Of a stretch of 19,550 nucleotides of DNA, positions 6,085 to 14,105 are shown in pieces (position 1 is the first letter of the stretch; each line of letters starts with the position of its first letter). Position numbers and translations under genes: made by a program. Below the pieces are notes generated by a model that searched no databases, was not told the origin of the DNA, and saw only the letters and a list, made by a program, of their open reading frames with translations. The stretch lies in assembly GCA_025924435.1 (NCBI GenBank), contig JAICIL010000046.1, forward strand, positions 1-19,550, read 5' to 3'. The stretch comes from Chloroflexia bacterium. GTDB lineage: Bacteria; Chloroflexota; Chloroflexia; Thermomicrobiales; JALYUS01.

Positions 6085-7023
6085 TCACGGGTCGAGCAGC
6101 GGTTTGACCTCGCCGATCAGCCGCTCCATCGTCTCCTCGTCGTACGGGGACGGCAGGTCCGCGATGAAATGGCTGAAGCCGAGGTCGAGGTACGGGCGCA
6201 TCCGCTCGGCGATCATCGCCGGTGGCCCGCACAGCGCCCGCTCCACCCGCGCCGCGTCCGCCCCGTTGGCCGCCATCGCGGCGGCGTAGACTCGCTCCGC
6301 CTCGCCGGGGTCGTCCCGGATCGCCATTGCCAGATAGAGCGTCCGCTCGATGGCCGACGTGTCGCGTCCCACCGCCTCCCCGTGCGCCTGTAAAATCTCG
6401 ATCTTGCGGCGCAGTTCGTCCACCGGGCGGCGGATCGCGTTCCACATATCGGCGTACCTCGCCACCGTCCGCAGCGTCTTCCGCTCCCCCACCCCGCCGA
6501 TCAGGATCGGCAGGCGCGGCTGCACCGGGCCGGGGTGCAGAGCGAGGTTGTTCGTGCGATAGCGGGGGCCGTCGTGCGTGACCGTCTCGCCGTCGAGGAG
6601 GCGACGCATGATGCCGACCGACTCATCCAGCCAGGCGAGCCGCTCCCCCGCGCTCGCGCCGAAGGCGATGCCGTACGCCTCGTGCTCCAACGCGAACCAG
6701 CCGCCCCCCATGCCGAGGATCGCCCGCCCACCGGAGGCGTGATCGAGCGTGACGGCGGCCTTGGCGACGAGGCCGGGGTTGCGGAAGGTGTTCGCACCCG
6801 TCATCAGGCCGAGGCGGACGCGCCCGGTGGCGGCGGCCCACGCGCCGAGCGTCGTCCACCCCTCGAAAATCGGCTGGTCGGGCGGGCCGGTGTCCGAATA
6901 GAGGTGATCCCACGTCCAGAGGGTGTCGTAGCCGAGCCGGTCCACCAGCCGGGCGGCGTCGAGGAACGGACGCCAGGCGGTCTGCTGGGGCCAGAGGGCG
7001 ACGCCGAGGCGCAAATCGGCCAT
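6085..7023 (-). CDS. LLM class flavin- or F420-dependent oxidoreductase
   Basis: The 312-residue product has the luciferase-like TIM-barrel pattern: LRLGVALWPQQTAWRPF at the start, DRLGYDTLWTWDHLYSD, GRVRLGLMTGANTFRNP, KAAVTLDHASGGRAILGMGGGW (the usual cofactor-phosphate region), then the late PRLPILIGGVGERKTLRTVARYAD motif and a C-terminal GFSHFIADL strand. Length is typical. Family members use F420 or FMN to oxidise alcohols, reduce enones or act as monooxygenases; the substrate is unknown. The start at 7023 has GGAGGA 6 nt upstream. It is the last gene of a minus-strand run, 106 nt after the MFS transporter. Confidence 0.88.
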   Translation of the reverse strand: MADLRLGVALWPQQTAWRPFLDAARLVDRLGYDTLWTWDHLYSDTGPPDQPIFEGWTTLGAWAAATGRVRLGLMTGANTFRNPGLVAKAAVTLDHASGGRAILGMGGGWFALEHEAYGIAFGASAGERLAWLDESVGIMRRLLDGETVTHDGPRYRTNNLALHPGPVQPRLPILIGGVGERKTLRTVARYADMWNAIRRPVDELRRKIEILQAHGEAVGRDTSAIERTLYLAMAIRDDPGEAERVYAAAMAANGADAARVERALCGPPAMIAERMRPYLDLGFSHFIADLPSPYDEETMERLIGEVKPLLDP

Positions 7024-7129
7024 GGGGATTCCTCCTTCGATGCGACCGGCGGGCACGGCTCCCCGCAGCCGCGCGGGGCATTCCCGACACGGCCCATTCT
7101 ACCCCGCCAGCGACGAGCGCACGGGGCGG

Positions 7130-8404
7130 TTACGCGGCAGGGGCGGGCGCGCGGGGATCGCGGACGTAGCGGCCCACGACCAGCGTCGCCAGCATCCCCA
7201 GCGCCGCAGCCAGCGCGAACACCGCGCCGAAGCCGAAACGGTCCGCCACCGTCGCCGCCAGGACCGGCGCGCCGAAGGCGAAGGGGGCCTGCGCCAGCAT
7301 CGCCACGCCGATGTAGGTTGGCCGCTGCTCCGGCGGCGCGAAATCCACGATAAAAGTCAGCGAGGCGAGTTGCAGCGCGCTGCTGCCCAGCCCGACCAGC
7401 GCGAAGGCGGCGCAATACGCGAGCAGCCCCACCGAGGGCTGCCGGGCCAGAAGCGCCACGAGGGCCGCGCCCCCGGTGCACGCCGCCCCCGCGACGACGA
7501 CGAGCCGATGGCCCCGGTGGTCGCCGACGTACCCCCACAGCACGCTCCCCGCCGTCGAGGCGATCAGCAGGAGGACCGCGAACAGACTCGCTCCGGCATC
7601 GCTGAGGGCGAGCGTACGCTTGGCGTCCACGACGTAGAAGGCGGCGGCGGCCCCGGCGCACGTCGCCAGCGCGACGGCGAGCAGGTAGGCGCGGAGATTG
7701 GCGTCCGACCGGACGAGCGCGGGGAAACGACGCCACGACGCCGACGCGGAGGGATGCGCCGGGGCGGGCGATGTGTGGCCCACCGTCGGCGGCTCGCGAC
7801 CGAGGCAGATGAAGATGAACGAGACGGCGAGGCAGGCGAAGGTGCAGGCGAAGCAGAGCGCGCCGCCGCCCGACCAACCGAACCGCTCGAGCAGGTAGGC
7901 GGCCCCCGCGCTCCCCGCGACGCCGAGCAGCCCGCCGAGCGCGGACGACAGGCCGAAGAACCGGCCGCGCCAGTTCGGCGGGAACATCCGGGATATCAGG
8001 TCGAGCCAGGCGGGCATGGCCACGCCGCCGGCGAGCGTCGAGAGGGCGAGCATCGCGAAGAGCAGCCAGAGCAGCGCGGTCGGCCGTGTAGCGGCGAGCG
8101 GCGGTGTGGCGAGGGCGAGAGCGAGATAGGGCAGCCGCTCGACGACCGTCCACCCGATCACGAAGGGCTTCTTGCGCGCCAGACGCTCGGTGAGACCGGC
8201 GACGAAGAGGGGCGGCAGGAGGTTGGCGGCGCGCAGGGCGGGGATCGCGCCGAGGGCGAGATTGGAATCGGAGAGGTGGCGGACGAAGAGCGGCAGGATG
8301 CCGTAGACGGAGGCGAAGTTGACGCCCAGGACGAAAAGCGTGAGATCGAGGCCCATGACGACGAAGTTGCGGCGCAGGGTGCGCGGCGGCAGGAATGTGT
8401 TCAC
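7130..8404 (-). CDS. MFS transporter, 12 transmembrane helices
   Basis: The 424-residue product has about 12 hydrophobic helices in two halves with a central loop near residues 200-225 (Pro/Ser/Ala-rich). Motif A variants follow helix 2 (LTERLARKKP) and occur in the second half (GYVGDHRGHR). The opening, RRNFVVMGLDLTLFVLGVNF, looks like the drug/permease type of MFS proteins lacking known substrates. The start is GTG at 8404, 8 nt after the stop of the lipoprotein gene, so the two are probably co-transcribed. The substrate is unknown; export of small molecules is only one possibility. Confidence 0.85.
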   Translation of the reverse strand: MNTFLPPRTLRRNFVVMGLDLTLFVLGVNFASVYGILPLFVRHLSDSNLALGAIPALRAANLLPPLFVAGLTERLARKKPFVIGWTVVERLPYLALALATPPLAATRPTALLWLLFAMLALSTLAGGVAMPAWLDLISRMFPPNWRGRFFGLSSALGGLLGVAGSAGAAYLLERFGWSGGGALCFACTFACLAVSFIFICLGREPPTVGHTSPAPAHPSASASWRRFPALVRSDANLRAYLLAVALATCAGAAAAFYVVDAKRTLALSDAGASLFAVLLLIASTAGSVLWGYVGDHRGHRLVVVAGAACTGGAALVALLARQPSVGLLAYCAAFALVGLGSSALQLASLTFIVDFAPPEQRPTYIGVAMLAQAPFAFGAPVLAATVADRFGFGAVFALAAALGMLATLVVGRYVRDPRAPAPAA

Positions 8405-8412
8405 GCGCCGCG

Positions 8413-9063
8413 CTACCCCGCGTCCATATCAATTGTTCGCAGCACCTGCGCCATGTCCGCATCGAGTGTTGGCCGCTGCCCGGCCGCCCCCTGGAGGAGC
8501 ACCGCGACCGTGTCGGCGGCCACCGGCCCCGCCCAGAGCGTCCCGGCGTAGCGGACGCCGCCCTTGTCCGTCCGCGCAAACCGGCCAATGAAGCCCGCGT
8601 ATCCCTGCGCGGCCTGCGGGGTCGGCTGGCTGTCCGCGCTCCAGGCGGTGTCGCCGCTCTTGGTATCGAGGCCGTGGAAGTCTTCGAGGATCGCTCCCCA
8701 CCCGGCGGCGGTCTGCCCCCGTGCGTCGCCGGTGTAGCGGAAGACGGTGAGATACTCCACATCGGTCGCGGCGATATTCGGGATCAGGAAGAGGCTGTTG
8801 CCCTGGCACATCCCCGCCTCCGGCATCAGGCGCGGCGGCGCGAGCAGCCGCACGCGGATGGCGGCGCAGAAGGCGACGAACGACCCCGGTTCCGCGGCGG
8901 GCGACGCGGCCGCCGGGGTCGCGGGCGCGGTGGCGGTTGCCCCGGCGGGCGTGCCGGTCGCCGCGGAGCCGCACGACGCGAGGATTTGGGCGGCGAGAAT
9001 GACGACGAGCGTCGCGCGCCCCCTCCCGCCCCGCTGACGGAGATGCCTGATGCTACCCGCCAT
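8413..9063 (-). CDS. Predicted lipoprotein of unknown function
   Basis: The 216-residue product has a lipoprotein signal: basic n-region (HLRQRGGRGR), hydrophobic core (ATLVVILAAQ) and lipobox ILASC with Cys31 as the lipidated residue. A 30-residue Thr/Ala/Pro linker follows, then a folded domain (about 65-216) with FVAFCAAIRVRLL, VEYLTVFRYTGDARGQ and GPVAADTVAVLLQGA. I recognise no family. It should be anchored on the outer face of the cytoplasmic membrane. The start at 9063 is chosen for the signal peptide; its ribosome site is weak (AGAGGTG about 12 nt away). The gene begins inside the tail of the truncated MFS fragment, overlapping it by 11 nt, and its promoter is not evident. Confidence 0.75.
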   Translation of the reverse strand: MAGSIRHLRQRGGRGRATLVVILAAQILASCGSAATGTPAGATATAPATPAAASPAAEPGSFVAFCAAIRVRLLAPPRLMPEAGMCQGNSLFLIPNIAATDVEYLTVFRYTGDARGQTAAGWGAILEDFHGLDTKSGDTAWSADSQPTPQAAQGYAGFIGRFARTDKGGVRYAGTLWAGPVAADTVAVLLQGAAGQRPTLDADMAQVLRTIDMDAG

Positions 9064-9343
9064 CGGACACCAACACCTCTCGTCGCGGCACGCCGGGCGC
9101 CAGGAGGAAGATGCGCCTGGCGCCGAAGCGGTCGCCGAGCCAGCCGGAGGCGGGGATGAAGACCGCGAGGCTGACCAGGTAGGCGACGACCAGCGCGTCA
9201 ATCGCGGCGGTGGGCACACCGAACTGGCGGCTCAGCGTGGGGAGGGCGACATTGACGATCGTCGAGTCCAGGATGCTCGTGAGCATCGCGCAGACGTAGA
9301 CGACGCCGACGACGATCCGCTGGTCAATCTGGCGATGCGGCAA
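9053..9343 (-). pseudogene. Truncated N-terminus of a DHA2-type (EmrB/QacA) MFS transporter
   Basis: The first 80 or so residues are a strong match by eye to 14-helix DHA2 drug exporters: IDQRIVVGVVYVCAM, then the helix-1 signature LDSTIVNVALPTLSRQF, helix 2 AYLVSLAVFIPASGWLGD and motif A GDRFGARR. After RRIFLLA the similarity stops and the frame ends in 13 unrelated residues (PGVPRREVLVSDGG region). A full transporter needs about 400 more residues, and they are nowhere in the window. The start shown is TTG 9343 with GGGAGCG upstream; other starts are possible. The break coincides with a 9-bp inverted repeat. A two-helix fragment cannot transport, so this is best called a remnant. Confidence 0.75.
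9096..9124. repeat. Perfect 9-bp inverted repeat at the pseudogene breakpoint
   Basis: GGCGCCAGG (9096-9104) and CCTGGCGCC (9116-9124) are exact reverse complements separated by 11 nt. The right arm lies within the conserved motif A codons (Gly-Ala-Arg) of the MFS fragment, the left arm exactly where its similarity to the family ends. Confidence 0.6.
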
Positions 9344-9495
9344 AGGATGCGCTCCCGGACGAATGTATCGCGGCCCGCCGAATAGCGAGAGGATAGCACA
9401 TGCATGTCGAGCCGGGCATGGCGGTATCATTGCGCATGCGGGGCGACGCCGGGGACTGCCCGGTCGCGGATGCATGGATGAATGAGGAGGGAGAC

Positions 9496-9930
9496 ATGGA
9501 AGATTTCGGCATCTTCAACCCCCGCTTCGTGCAGCGGCTGAAGGAGGACTGGGAGCAGACGAAAGCGGAGGTGCGCAAGGCGACCGCGCCGATCCTCGGC
9601 GAGGCGGAGCGCGTCATCGGGGGCGCCTTCCGCCCGCCCGCGACCGGGCCGACCACCCCGCTCGACGGCTGCGAGTGGCGGCTGGTGTCCGACGACGAGG
9701 AGGCGCTGCGCGAGCGGCTGGAGCGCGCCATCGCCGATCTGACGATGGTGAAGAGCAGGACGGTGACGCTCGACGCCCCCGGCACCCCGGCGGCCGCGTT
9801 CACGGTGCGGGTGGTGCTGACGGACGAGACGACATGGCAGGCGCGGGTGCCGGTGACGGCGTTGGCGCGGGCGACCGAGGCGGAATTGCGGCTCTGGGCG
9901 CTGCGGCTGGCCGGGAAGGCGCGGCAGTGA
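9496..9930 (+). CDS. Hypothetical protein encoded just before the first DedA gene
   Basis: The 144-residue product is not recognised. Its first half is charged and helical (FNPRFVQRLKEDWEQTKAEV, then APILGEAERVIGGAF); a Pro-rich turn follows, then a second half with EEALRERLERAIADLTMVKS, and strands VTLDAPG, FTVRVVL and a final helix ATEAELRLWALRLAGKARQ. There is no signal peptide or membrane helix, so it is probably cytosolic. The start has an excellent AGGAGG (9486-9491, 4 nt upstream), which was preferred over earlier in-frame Met codons at 9400 and 9478. The stop is 13 nt before the DedA start, so the two form an operon; a functional link is inferred from this alone. Confidence 0.7.
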   Translation: MEDFGIFNPRFVQRLKEDWEQTKAEVRKATAPILGEAERVIGGAFRPPATGPTTPLDGCEWRLVSDDEEALRERLERAIADLTMVKSRTVTLDAPGTPAAAFTVRVVLTDETTWQARVPVTALARATEAELRLWALRLAGKARQ

Positions 9931-9943
9931 GGGGACCGGCGGC

Positions 9944-11083
9944 ATGATCGCCCTGGGCTTCGCGCTCGGTCACAATCTCCACGCGCTCTTGCGCGCCCAC
10001 GCCCTGCCCGTCATCGCCTTCATCGTCTTCTTCGAGGAGTTGGGCCTGCCCAGCCCCCTGCCCGGCGAACTGATGATGCTGCTCGCGGGGGTGCAGGCGG
10101 CGCAGGGCATCTACCCGCTCTGGCTCGTCCTGCTCGTGCAGGAGGTCGCCGCCCTCGTCGGCGGGAGCGGCCTGTATGCCGCCTGCCGCCGCGTCGGCCG
10201 CCCCCTCGTGCTGCGCTACGGGCGCTACCTGCACCTGCGGGCGGAGACGCTCGATCGCGCCGAGGGGCTGATTCGCCGCCGAGGATTCGGGGCGGTCGCC
10301 GTCGGGCGCGTCATCCCCGGCGTCTGCATCGTTGTGCCGATCGCGGCGGGCGTCCTCGACATGCCGTACCGGCTCTTCCTGCCCGCCTTCGCCGTCGGCG
10401 TCCTCGGATACATCGGCGCGCTGACGCTCACGGGTTATCTGGTCGGCCCGTTCGCCCTCACCCTGTTCGAGCGGATCACGCCGCCCGTCGGGGCGCTGCT
10501 CTCCTGGGGCGTCCTCATCGTCCTGCTGGTGGCGGCGCACCGGCTCGCGGTGCGCATCCCGCCCCCGCCGCGCATCCCGCACGGAGCGGCGGGCGTCGCC
10601 GCGCTCGCGGGCGGCTTCGCGGGGCTGGCGGGCGTGCTGGCGGCGAACGGCGCGATTGACGCGATCCGCTGGACGGAGCATCTCATCGCGGGGGCGTCGC
10701 CGCTCGCCGCGACGGGCGTGGGGACCGGGTGGCGGCTGTTGCTCGGTTGGCCGCTCTTCCTGCTCGCGGCGTGCGGCCTCGGCGCGCTGGACGACCGGCT
10801 GATCCGGCGCGGCGTGCCGTTCGCCGCCCGCACGGCGCTCCTCGCCGTCGTGCCGCTGCTGCTGACCGTCCTCGTCGCCTACCCGCTGGCGGAGGGGCAT
10901 CCGGTGCGGTGGGCGCGAGCGCGCGACGCCTTCCTGCTCGGCGTGGAAGCGGCGCGCTGGGCGGGGTTCGGCATCGCGCTCCATCTCGTCCTGCCGCGCA
11001 TCGTGGCCGGGCAACCGGCGCACGATGCACACCAACCGGAGGGGGCGGAGATGCCGTCGCCGCAACTCCCGGCGCGGCAATGA
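9944..11083 (+). CDS. DedA family (VTT/SNARE-associated) membrane protein with C-terminal membrane extension, paralog 1
   Basis: The 379-residue product has a DedA domain (about 1-195): the acidic re-entrant motif FFEELGLPSPLPGE (29-42; Glu31, Glu32, Glu42), LMMLLAG, and GRVIPGVCIVVPIAAG (121-136). DedA proteins are polyprenyl- or phospholipid-handling proteins tied to proton motive force and envelope integrity. The family normally has two Arg in R-x-x-P-G-x-R; here the first is Arg122 but the second is Cys128 (TGC), while paralog 2 keeps Arg128. The domain is about 200 residues in the family, so residues 196-379 are an extension with about four more hydrophobic helices and the motifs GWRLLLGWPLFLL, PLAEGH and EAARWAGFGIAL, all shared with paralog 2. 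The start is supported by gapless alignment of both paralogs from residue 1. Confidence 0.87.
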   Translation: MIALGFALGHNLHALLRAHALPVIAFIVFFEELGLPSPLPGELMMLLAGVQAAQGIYPLWLVLLVQEVAALVGGSGLYAACRRVGRPLVLRYGRYLHLRAETLDRAEGLIRRRGFGAVAVGRVIPGVCIVVPIAAGVLDMPYRLFLPAFAVGVLGYIGALTLTGYLVGPFALTLFERITPPVGALLSWGVLIVLLVAAHRLAVRIPPPPRIPHGAAGVAALAGGFAGLAGVLAANGAIDAIRWTEHLIAGASPLAATGVGTGWRLLLGWPLFLLAACGLGALDDRLIRRGVPFAARTALLAVVPLLLTVLVAYPLAEGHPVRWARARDAFLLGVEAARWAGFGIALHLVLPRIVAGQPAHDAHQPEGAEMPSPQLPARQ

Positions 11084-11101
11084 ACGGCCCGGCGCGGCGG
11101 A

Positions 11102-12352
11102 TCACCGGGAAGTGCGACCCCGAACACCGCGACGCGGGCGGGCGCGCCAGATCAGGTTGACGAACGCCGCGAGGCGGGCGAGCGCGAGCAGCGCGCAAAT
11201 CGTCCAGATGAGCCGAAAATCATCGCGATAGGAGAGGACGACGCCGAAGACGACGCCCGCGAGCGTCGCGCCGATCTGCGCGACCGTCGCCATCAGCGCC
11301 ACGACACGAGCCGTCTCGCCCGCGTCGAATCGCTCGCCGGCGAAGAGCATGAGCGGCGCGGTGGTCGCCGCGAGGCTCACGCCCATCAGGATCGTCAGGG
11401 CGAGGACAGCCCCGATCGGCTGCCGGGGGATGAGCAGGAGATAGCAGCAGGCGGCGAGCGCCGAGCCGCCCAACACGACGCCGACCCGGCCGCGCGGCAG
11501 GTCCGCGAGCAGGCCGACGAGCGGGGCCGCGACGAGCAGCGCGATATTCGAGAGCGACGAGAGCGTCCCGGCGCGCACGGTGGACGAGCCGAAGGTTTCC
11601 GTCAGGTAGGTGGGGAGCCAGATGAGCAGGCCGTAACTCGCCAGCATCCCCGTGAAACTGATGGCGAGCAATTGCCAGAAATCCGGCCGCCAGCCAAGCC
11701 CGGTGCGCGCCCCCGCGATCCGCGGGGCCGCCCGCTGCGGCGGTGCGTCCGGGAGCATGACGAGCGCGACGGCCAGCACCAGCGCGGTGAAAATCGGCAG
11801 CGTGAACAGCCCGCCGGTGATGCCGAACCGCGCGGCGCCGACCGGCACGAGGATCAGCGCGCCGACCGCGCCGAGGCCCGCCCCGGATTGCAGCAGCCCC
11901 ATCACGCGCCCCCGCTCCTCGCGCGCGAAGAGCGTGATGCCGAGTTTCATCGCCGGTGTGTAGAGGAACGCCCCCGTCGCGCCGAGCAGGAAGCGGGCAA
12001 CGAGCGCGAGGGCGTACTCGCGCGTCCCCGCGAAGAGCGCCGAGAAGAGCGCGCTGGACGCCAGCCCGATCAGGAGCAGGAAGCGGGCGTTGAAGCGGTC
12101 GCCGACGAGGCCGACGATGGCCTGGAAGACCGCGTAGCCGAAGACATAGGCGGCGAAGAGCGTGCCGACGCCCGCGTAATCCACGCCGAACCGGCCCTGC
12201 AGGTCGGTGAACAGCGGCACGACGCCGGTGCGCTGGGCGTTGTGGACGACGAGCATCGCGGCAAGCAGCGCCACCGTCACCGGTTTCGCGGTGTATGCCG
12301 TGCGGTAGAACGGGCGGCGCGGCGGGTATGCCGCATCGGCGATGCCGTTCAC
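11102..12352 (-). CDS. MFS transporter, 12 transmembrane helices
   Basis: The 416-residue product has about 12 helices. Motif A is clear after helix 2 (VGLVGDRFNARF) and a weaker copy is in the second half (GLLADLPRGR). The first half also has AFLYTPAMKLGITLFAREERG with GLLQSGAGLGAVGA, as in anion/cation-type symporter relatives that include hexuronate and nitrate/nitrite-like permeases; the substrate is unknown. The start is GTG at 12352 with no convincing Shine-Dalgarno; the next in-frame Met lies inside helix 1, so the GTG is preferred. It lies 146 nt after the SGNH hydrolase gene on the same strand, perhaps co-transcribed, and converges on DedA paralog 1 with 18 nt between stops. Confidence 0.85.
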   Translation of the reverse strand: MNGIADAAYPPRRPFYRTAYTAKPVTVALLAAMLVVHNAQRTGVVPLFTDLQGRFGVDYAGVGTLFAAYVFGYAVFQAIVGLVGDRFNARFLLLIGLASSALFSALFAGTREYALALVARFLLGATGAFLYTPAMKLGITLFAREERGRVMGLLQSGAGLGAVGALILVPVGAARFGITGGLFTLPIFTALVLAVALVMLPDAPPQRAAPRIAGARTGLGWRPDFWQLLAISFTGMLASYGLLIWLPTYLTETFGSSTVRAGTLSSLSNIALLVAAPLVGLLADLPRGRVGVVLGGSALAACCYLLLIPRQPIGAVLALTILMGVSLAATTAPLMLFAGERFDAGETARVVALMATVAQIGATLAGVVFGVVLSYRDDFRLIWTICALLALARLAAFVNLIWRARPRRGVRGRTSR

Positions 12353-12498
12353 GGGGTATGACGCGCGACGAACGCATGGGCGTTGGCGTTCCGGTCATGG
12401 ACCGACTCGAAGCGTTCGATGCCCCCGGCAGTGATCCTCGGCATACCATCCTCCCCGTACCGCCCCGCTCCGGCGGAAGCTGCCATCCGCGTGCCCGG

Positions 12499-13377
12499 TC
12501 ATCCCCCCAATCGGGTGATGAAGCGCGGCCGATCCGGCACGCCGGTTTGATCCGTCCCCGCCGCGCTCCGATACGCCGAAACGACCGCATCGGCGATCAC
12601 GGCATACCCCGCGTCGGTGGGATGGACGTCGGACTCGGCATCCAGCACATGCGTCAAGGCGCCGCCCCGCCCCGCGAAGAGCGGGAAGAGATCAACCGTC
12701 GCCAGCGTCACCCCGCGCGCGGCGGCGACCGGCTGCGCGGCGGTCACGGCCCCCGTGATGATCGTGTTCAGCCCCTGCACCGCCACATTCGTGCGCTGCT
12801 CGATGGTGCTGTTCGTGCCAACCGCGTAGGGATTCGGATAGGTCAGGACGATGATCCGCGTCCCCGGCTGCGCCGCCGCGACGAGCGCGGCGACGATGCG
12901 CGGCATGTTGACCACGGTCTCCCCGCGCAGCGCCCCCTGAACGGCGGCGAGACAGGGATCGCTGACAAGCGCCGCGCCCGCGCAGGGTTGCCCTGGGCCG
13001 AGCAGGCGCAAAATGTCGTTCCCGCCGATATCGAGCGTGACGAGATTGACGCCGCCCGTGGAGAGCAACTGAACGGTGCGCGCCAGTTGCGACTCACCCC
13101 GGCCGCCGCGCGTCGCGAAATCGCCGATCAGATCGGCGCTCGTCGCACCGGGGTCGGCGAGATTGAGCGCGCCGACGGTGGTGCGGGCGGCGGTCAGGGC
13201 GGCGGTGAACCGGCCGACATAGCCGTCGGTGGCCGGATCGCTCGCTCCGATCCCGTAGGCGTACGAGTCGCCAAGGGCGACGTACCGGATTGCCGCCGCA
13301 TCATCCGCCGCGACCGGCGTGCCGATCCCGACGCAGAGCGTCACCACGAGTGCACAGATCAGGGCCAACCGGGGCAT
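12499..13377 (-). CDS. Secreted SGNH/GDSL-family hydrolase
   Basis: The 292-residue product has a signal peptide (MPRLALICALVVTLCVGIGT, likely cleaved after PVAA at residue 24). The SGNH blocks follow in order: block I YVALGDSYAYG with the nucleophile Ser38; block II near DPGATSADL with Gly77; block III TLDIGGNDILR with Asn120; block V DVHPTDAGY with His252. Cysteines in GQPCAGA and DPCLAA could form a disulfide. These enzymes are extracellular esterases or lipases acting on lipid or sugar esters; the substrate is not known. The start at 13377 has AAGGA 7 nt upstream; a TTG at 13401 is the alternative and would add 8 residues. A weak promoter is at 13440-13469. Confidence 0.88.
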   Translation of the reverse strand: MPRLALICALVVTLCVGIGTPVAADDAAAIRYVALGDSYAYGIGASDPATDGYVGRFTAALTAARTTVGALNLADPGATSADLIGDFATRGGRGESQLARTVQLLSTGGVNLVTLDIGGNDILRLLGPGQPCAGAALVSDPCLAAVQGALRGETVVNMPRIVAALVAAAQPGTRIIVLTYPNPYAVGTNSTIEQRTNVAVQGLNTIITGAVTAAQPVAAARGVTLATVDLFPLFAGRGGALTHVLDAESDVHPTDAGYAVIADAVVSAYRSAAGTDQTGVPDRPRFITRLGG

Positions 13378-13439
13378 CGCACGATCCTTCCTCGACAACA
13401 ACCTCTCCCTCCCGACGATGGCGAACGCCGTCGCGGTGC

Positions 13440-13469
13440 ATCATACCGGGAATCCGCCAAATTTGTCTC
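13440..13469 (-). promoter_or_regulatory. Possible promoter of the SGNH hydrolase gene
   Basis: On the minus strand GAGACA (13469-13464, four of six -35 bases), 18 nt, and TATGAT (13445-13440, five of six -10 bases) precede the hydrolase start by 62 nt. The spacing is slightly long but acceptable. Confidence 0.4.
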
Positions 13470-13616
13470 GCGGACACCAATCGCGGGCACCGACCGCCAC
13501 AATAGATTTTTGCTCGCCCGTGAGGCGCAACCGCGGGCAATCTCCCTCGTTTCATGAATGTACGCAATCTTCGGATGATCGGCACTCCCCCATTTAACCA
13601 CGAAAGGGACTATGCC

Positions 13617-13886
13617 ATGCCGCGACTGCTTCGCTATGTGTCGGGTGTGCGCCTCATTGCCGACCCGTATGATCTCCGGCTCTGGCATTTCGCGATCCGC
13701 GGCAAACGCTATGATCTGCACGCGCGCGGCGGATCGTTCGTCCTCCAGGAGGACGGCGGCGCGCCGCTCGGCCGCTTCAGCGACTGGACGCACGCCGTTG
13801 CCCACGCGCGCGAGCACGCCCACACCGCGAGCACCGAGCGCATCCCGACGATCCCGCCCCGCATGGGCGTGATACCAACGCGATAG
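13617..13886 (+). CDS. Small hypothetical protein
   Basis: The 89-residue product is unrecognised. It is predicted to be a small beta-rich protein: LLRYVSGVRLIADPYDLRLW, then FAIRGKRYDLHARGG, FVLQEDGG and a His/Ala-rich helix DWTHAVAHAREHAHT. A Pro-containing tail ends it. There is no signal peptide, membrane helix or cysteine. The start at 13617 follows AAAGGGA (13602-13608) at a good distance, and a second ATG at 13612 is in another frame. It lies divergent from the hydrolase. Conventional composition and ribosome site favour a real gene. Confidence 0.55.
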   Translation: MPRLLRYVSGVRLIADPYDLRLWHFAIRGKRYDLHARGGSFVLQEDGGAPLGRFSDWTHAVAHAREHAHTASTERIPTIPPRMGVIPTR

Positions 13887-13950
13887 CGATCACGCGGCGA
13901 GTAAACACAGGCTGGGCATTACGCGCAGTTGGCGACATTTTCTTGTGGTA

Positions 13951-13968
13951 GCAGGCTTTCCAGCCTGC
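13951..13968. repeat. Short palindromic element (7-bp stem, 4-nt loop)
   Basis: GCAGGCT (13951-13957), loop TTCC, AGCCTGC (13962-13968) form a perfect hairpin in the 13887-14105 gap, which has no gene. The motif resembles short palindromes around AGGCTGGAAAGCCT that occur in many copies in some GC-rich genomes. No T-tract follows, so a terminator is less likely. Only one copy is seen here. Confidence 0.45.
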
Positions 13969-14105
13969 CTCCCCAGTAGGCCGCTCACCGCGCGGTTTAT
14001 GCATGCCGCTCCCAGGGCGGCTTGCGGCGTGGGCCGGATTGTGGCATGGTGGCTGCTGTTCCGCAGGGACGCATCGGATCGTTCAGGCAGGAAAGGCAGG
14101 CCCCG

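Noticed and set aside
6804..8762. Long open frames on the strand opposite or out of frame to real genes, such as 6804-8762 minus, 7022-8551 plus and 16589-18274 plus
   Set aside because: They are Arg/Pro/Ala-rich, contain no domain, and overlap well-supported genes. Such shadow frames are expected in GC-rich DNA with few stop codons.
9398..9407. ACATGCATGT, a perfect 10-bp palindrome between the divergent 9343 and 9496 genes, as an operator
   Set aside because: It has no clear relation to a promoter and no second copy nearby, so chance is an adequate explanation.
14022..14050. TTGCGG and CATGGT with 17-nt spacing as promoter of the Gfo/Idh/MocA gene
   Set aside because: The -10 matches only three of six bases; too weak to list as a feature.
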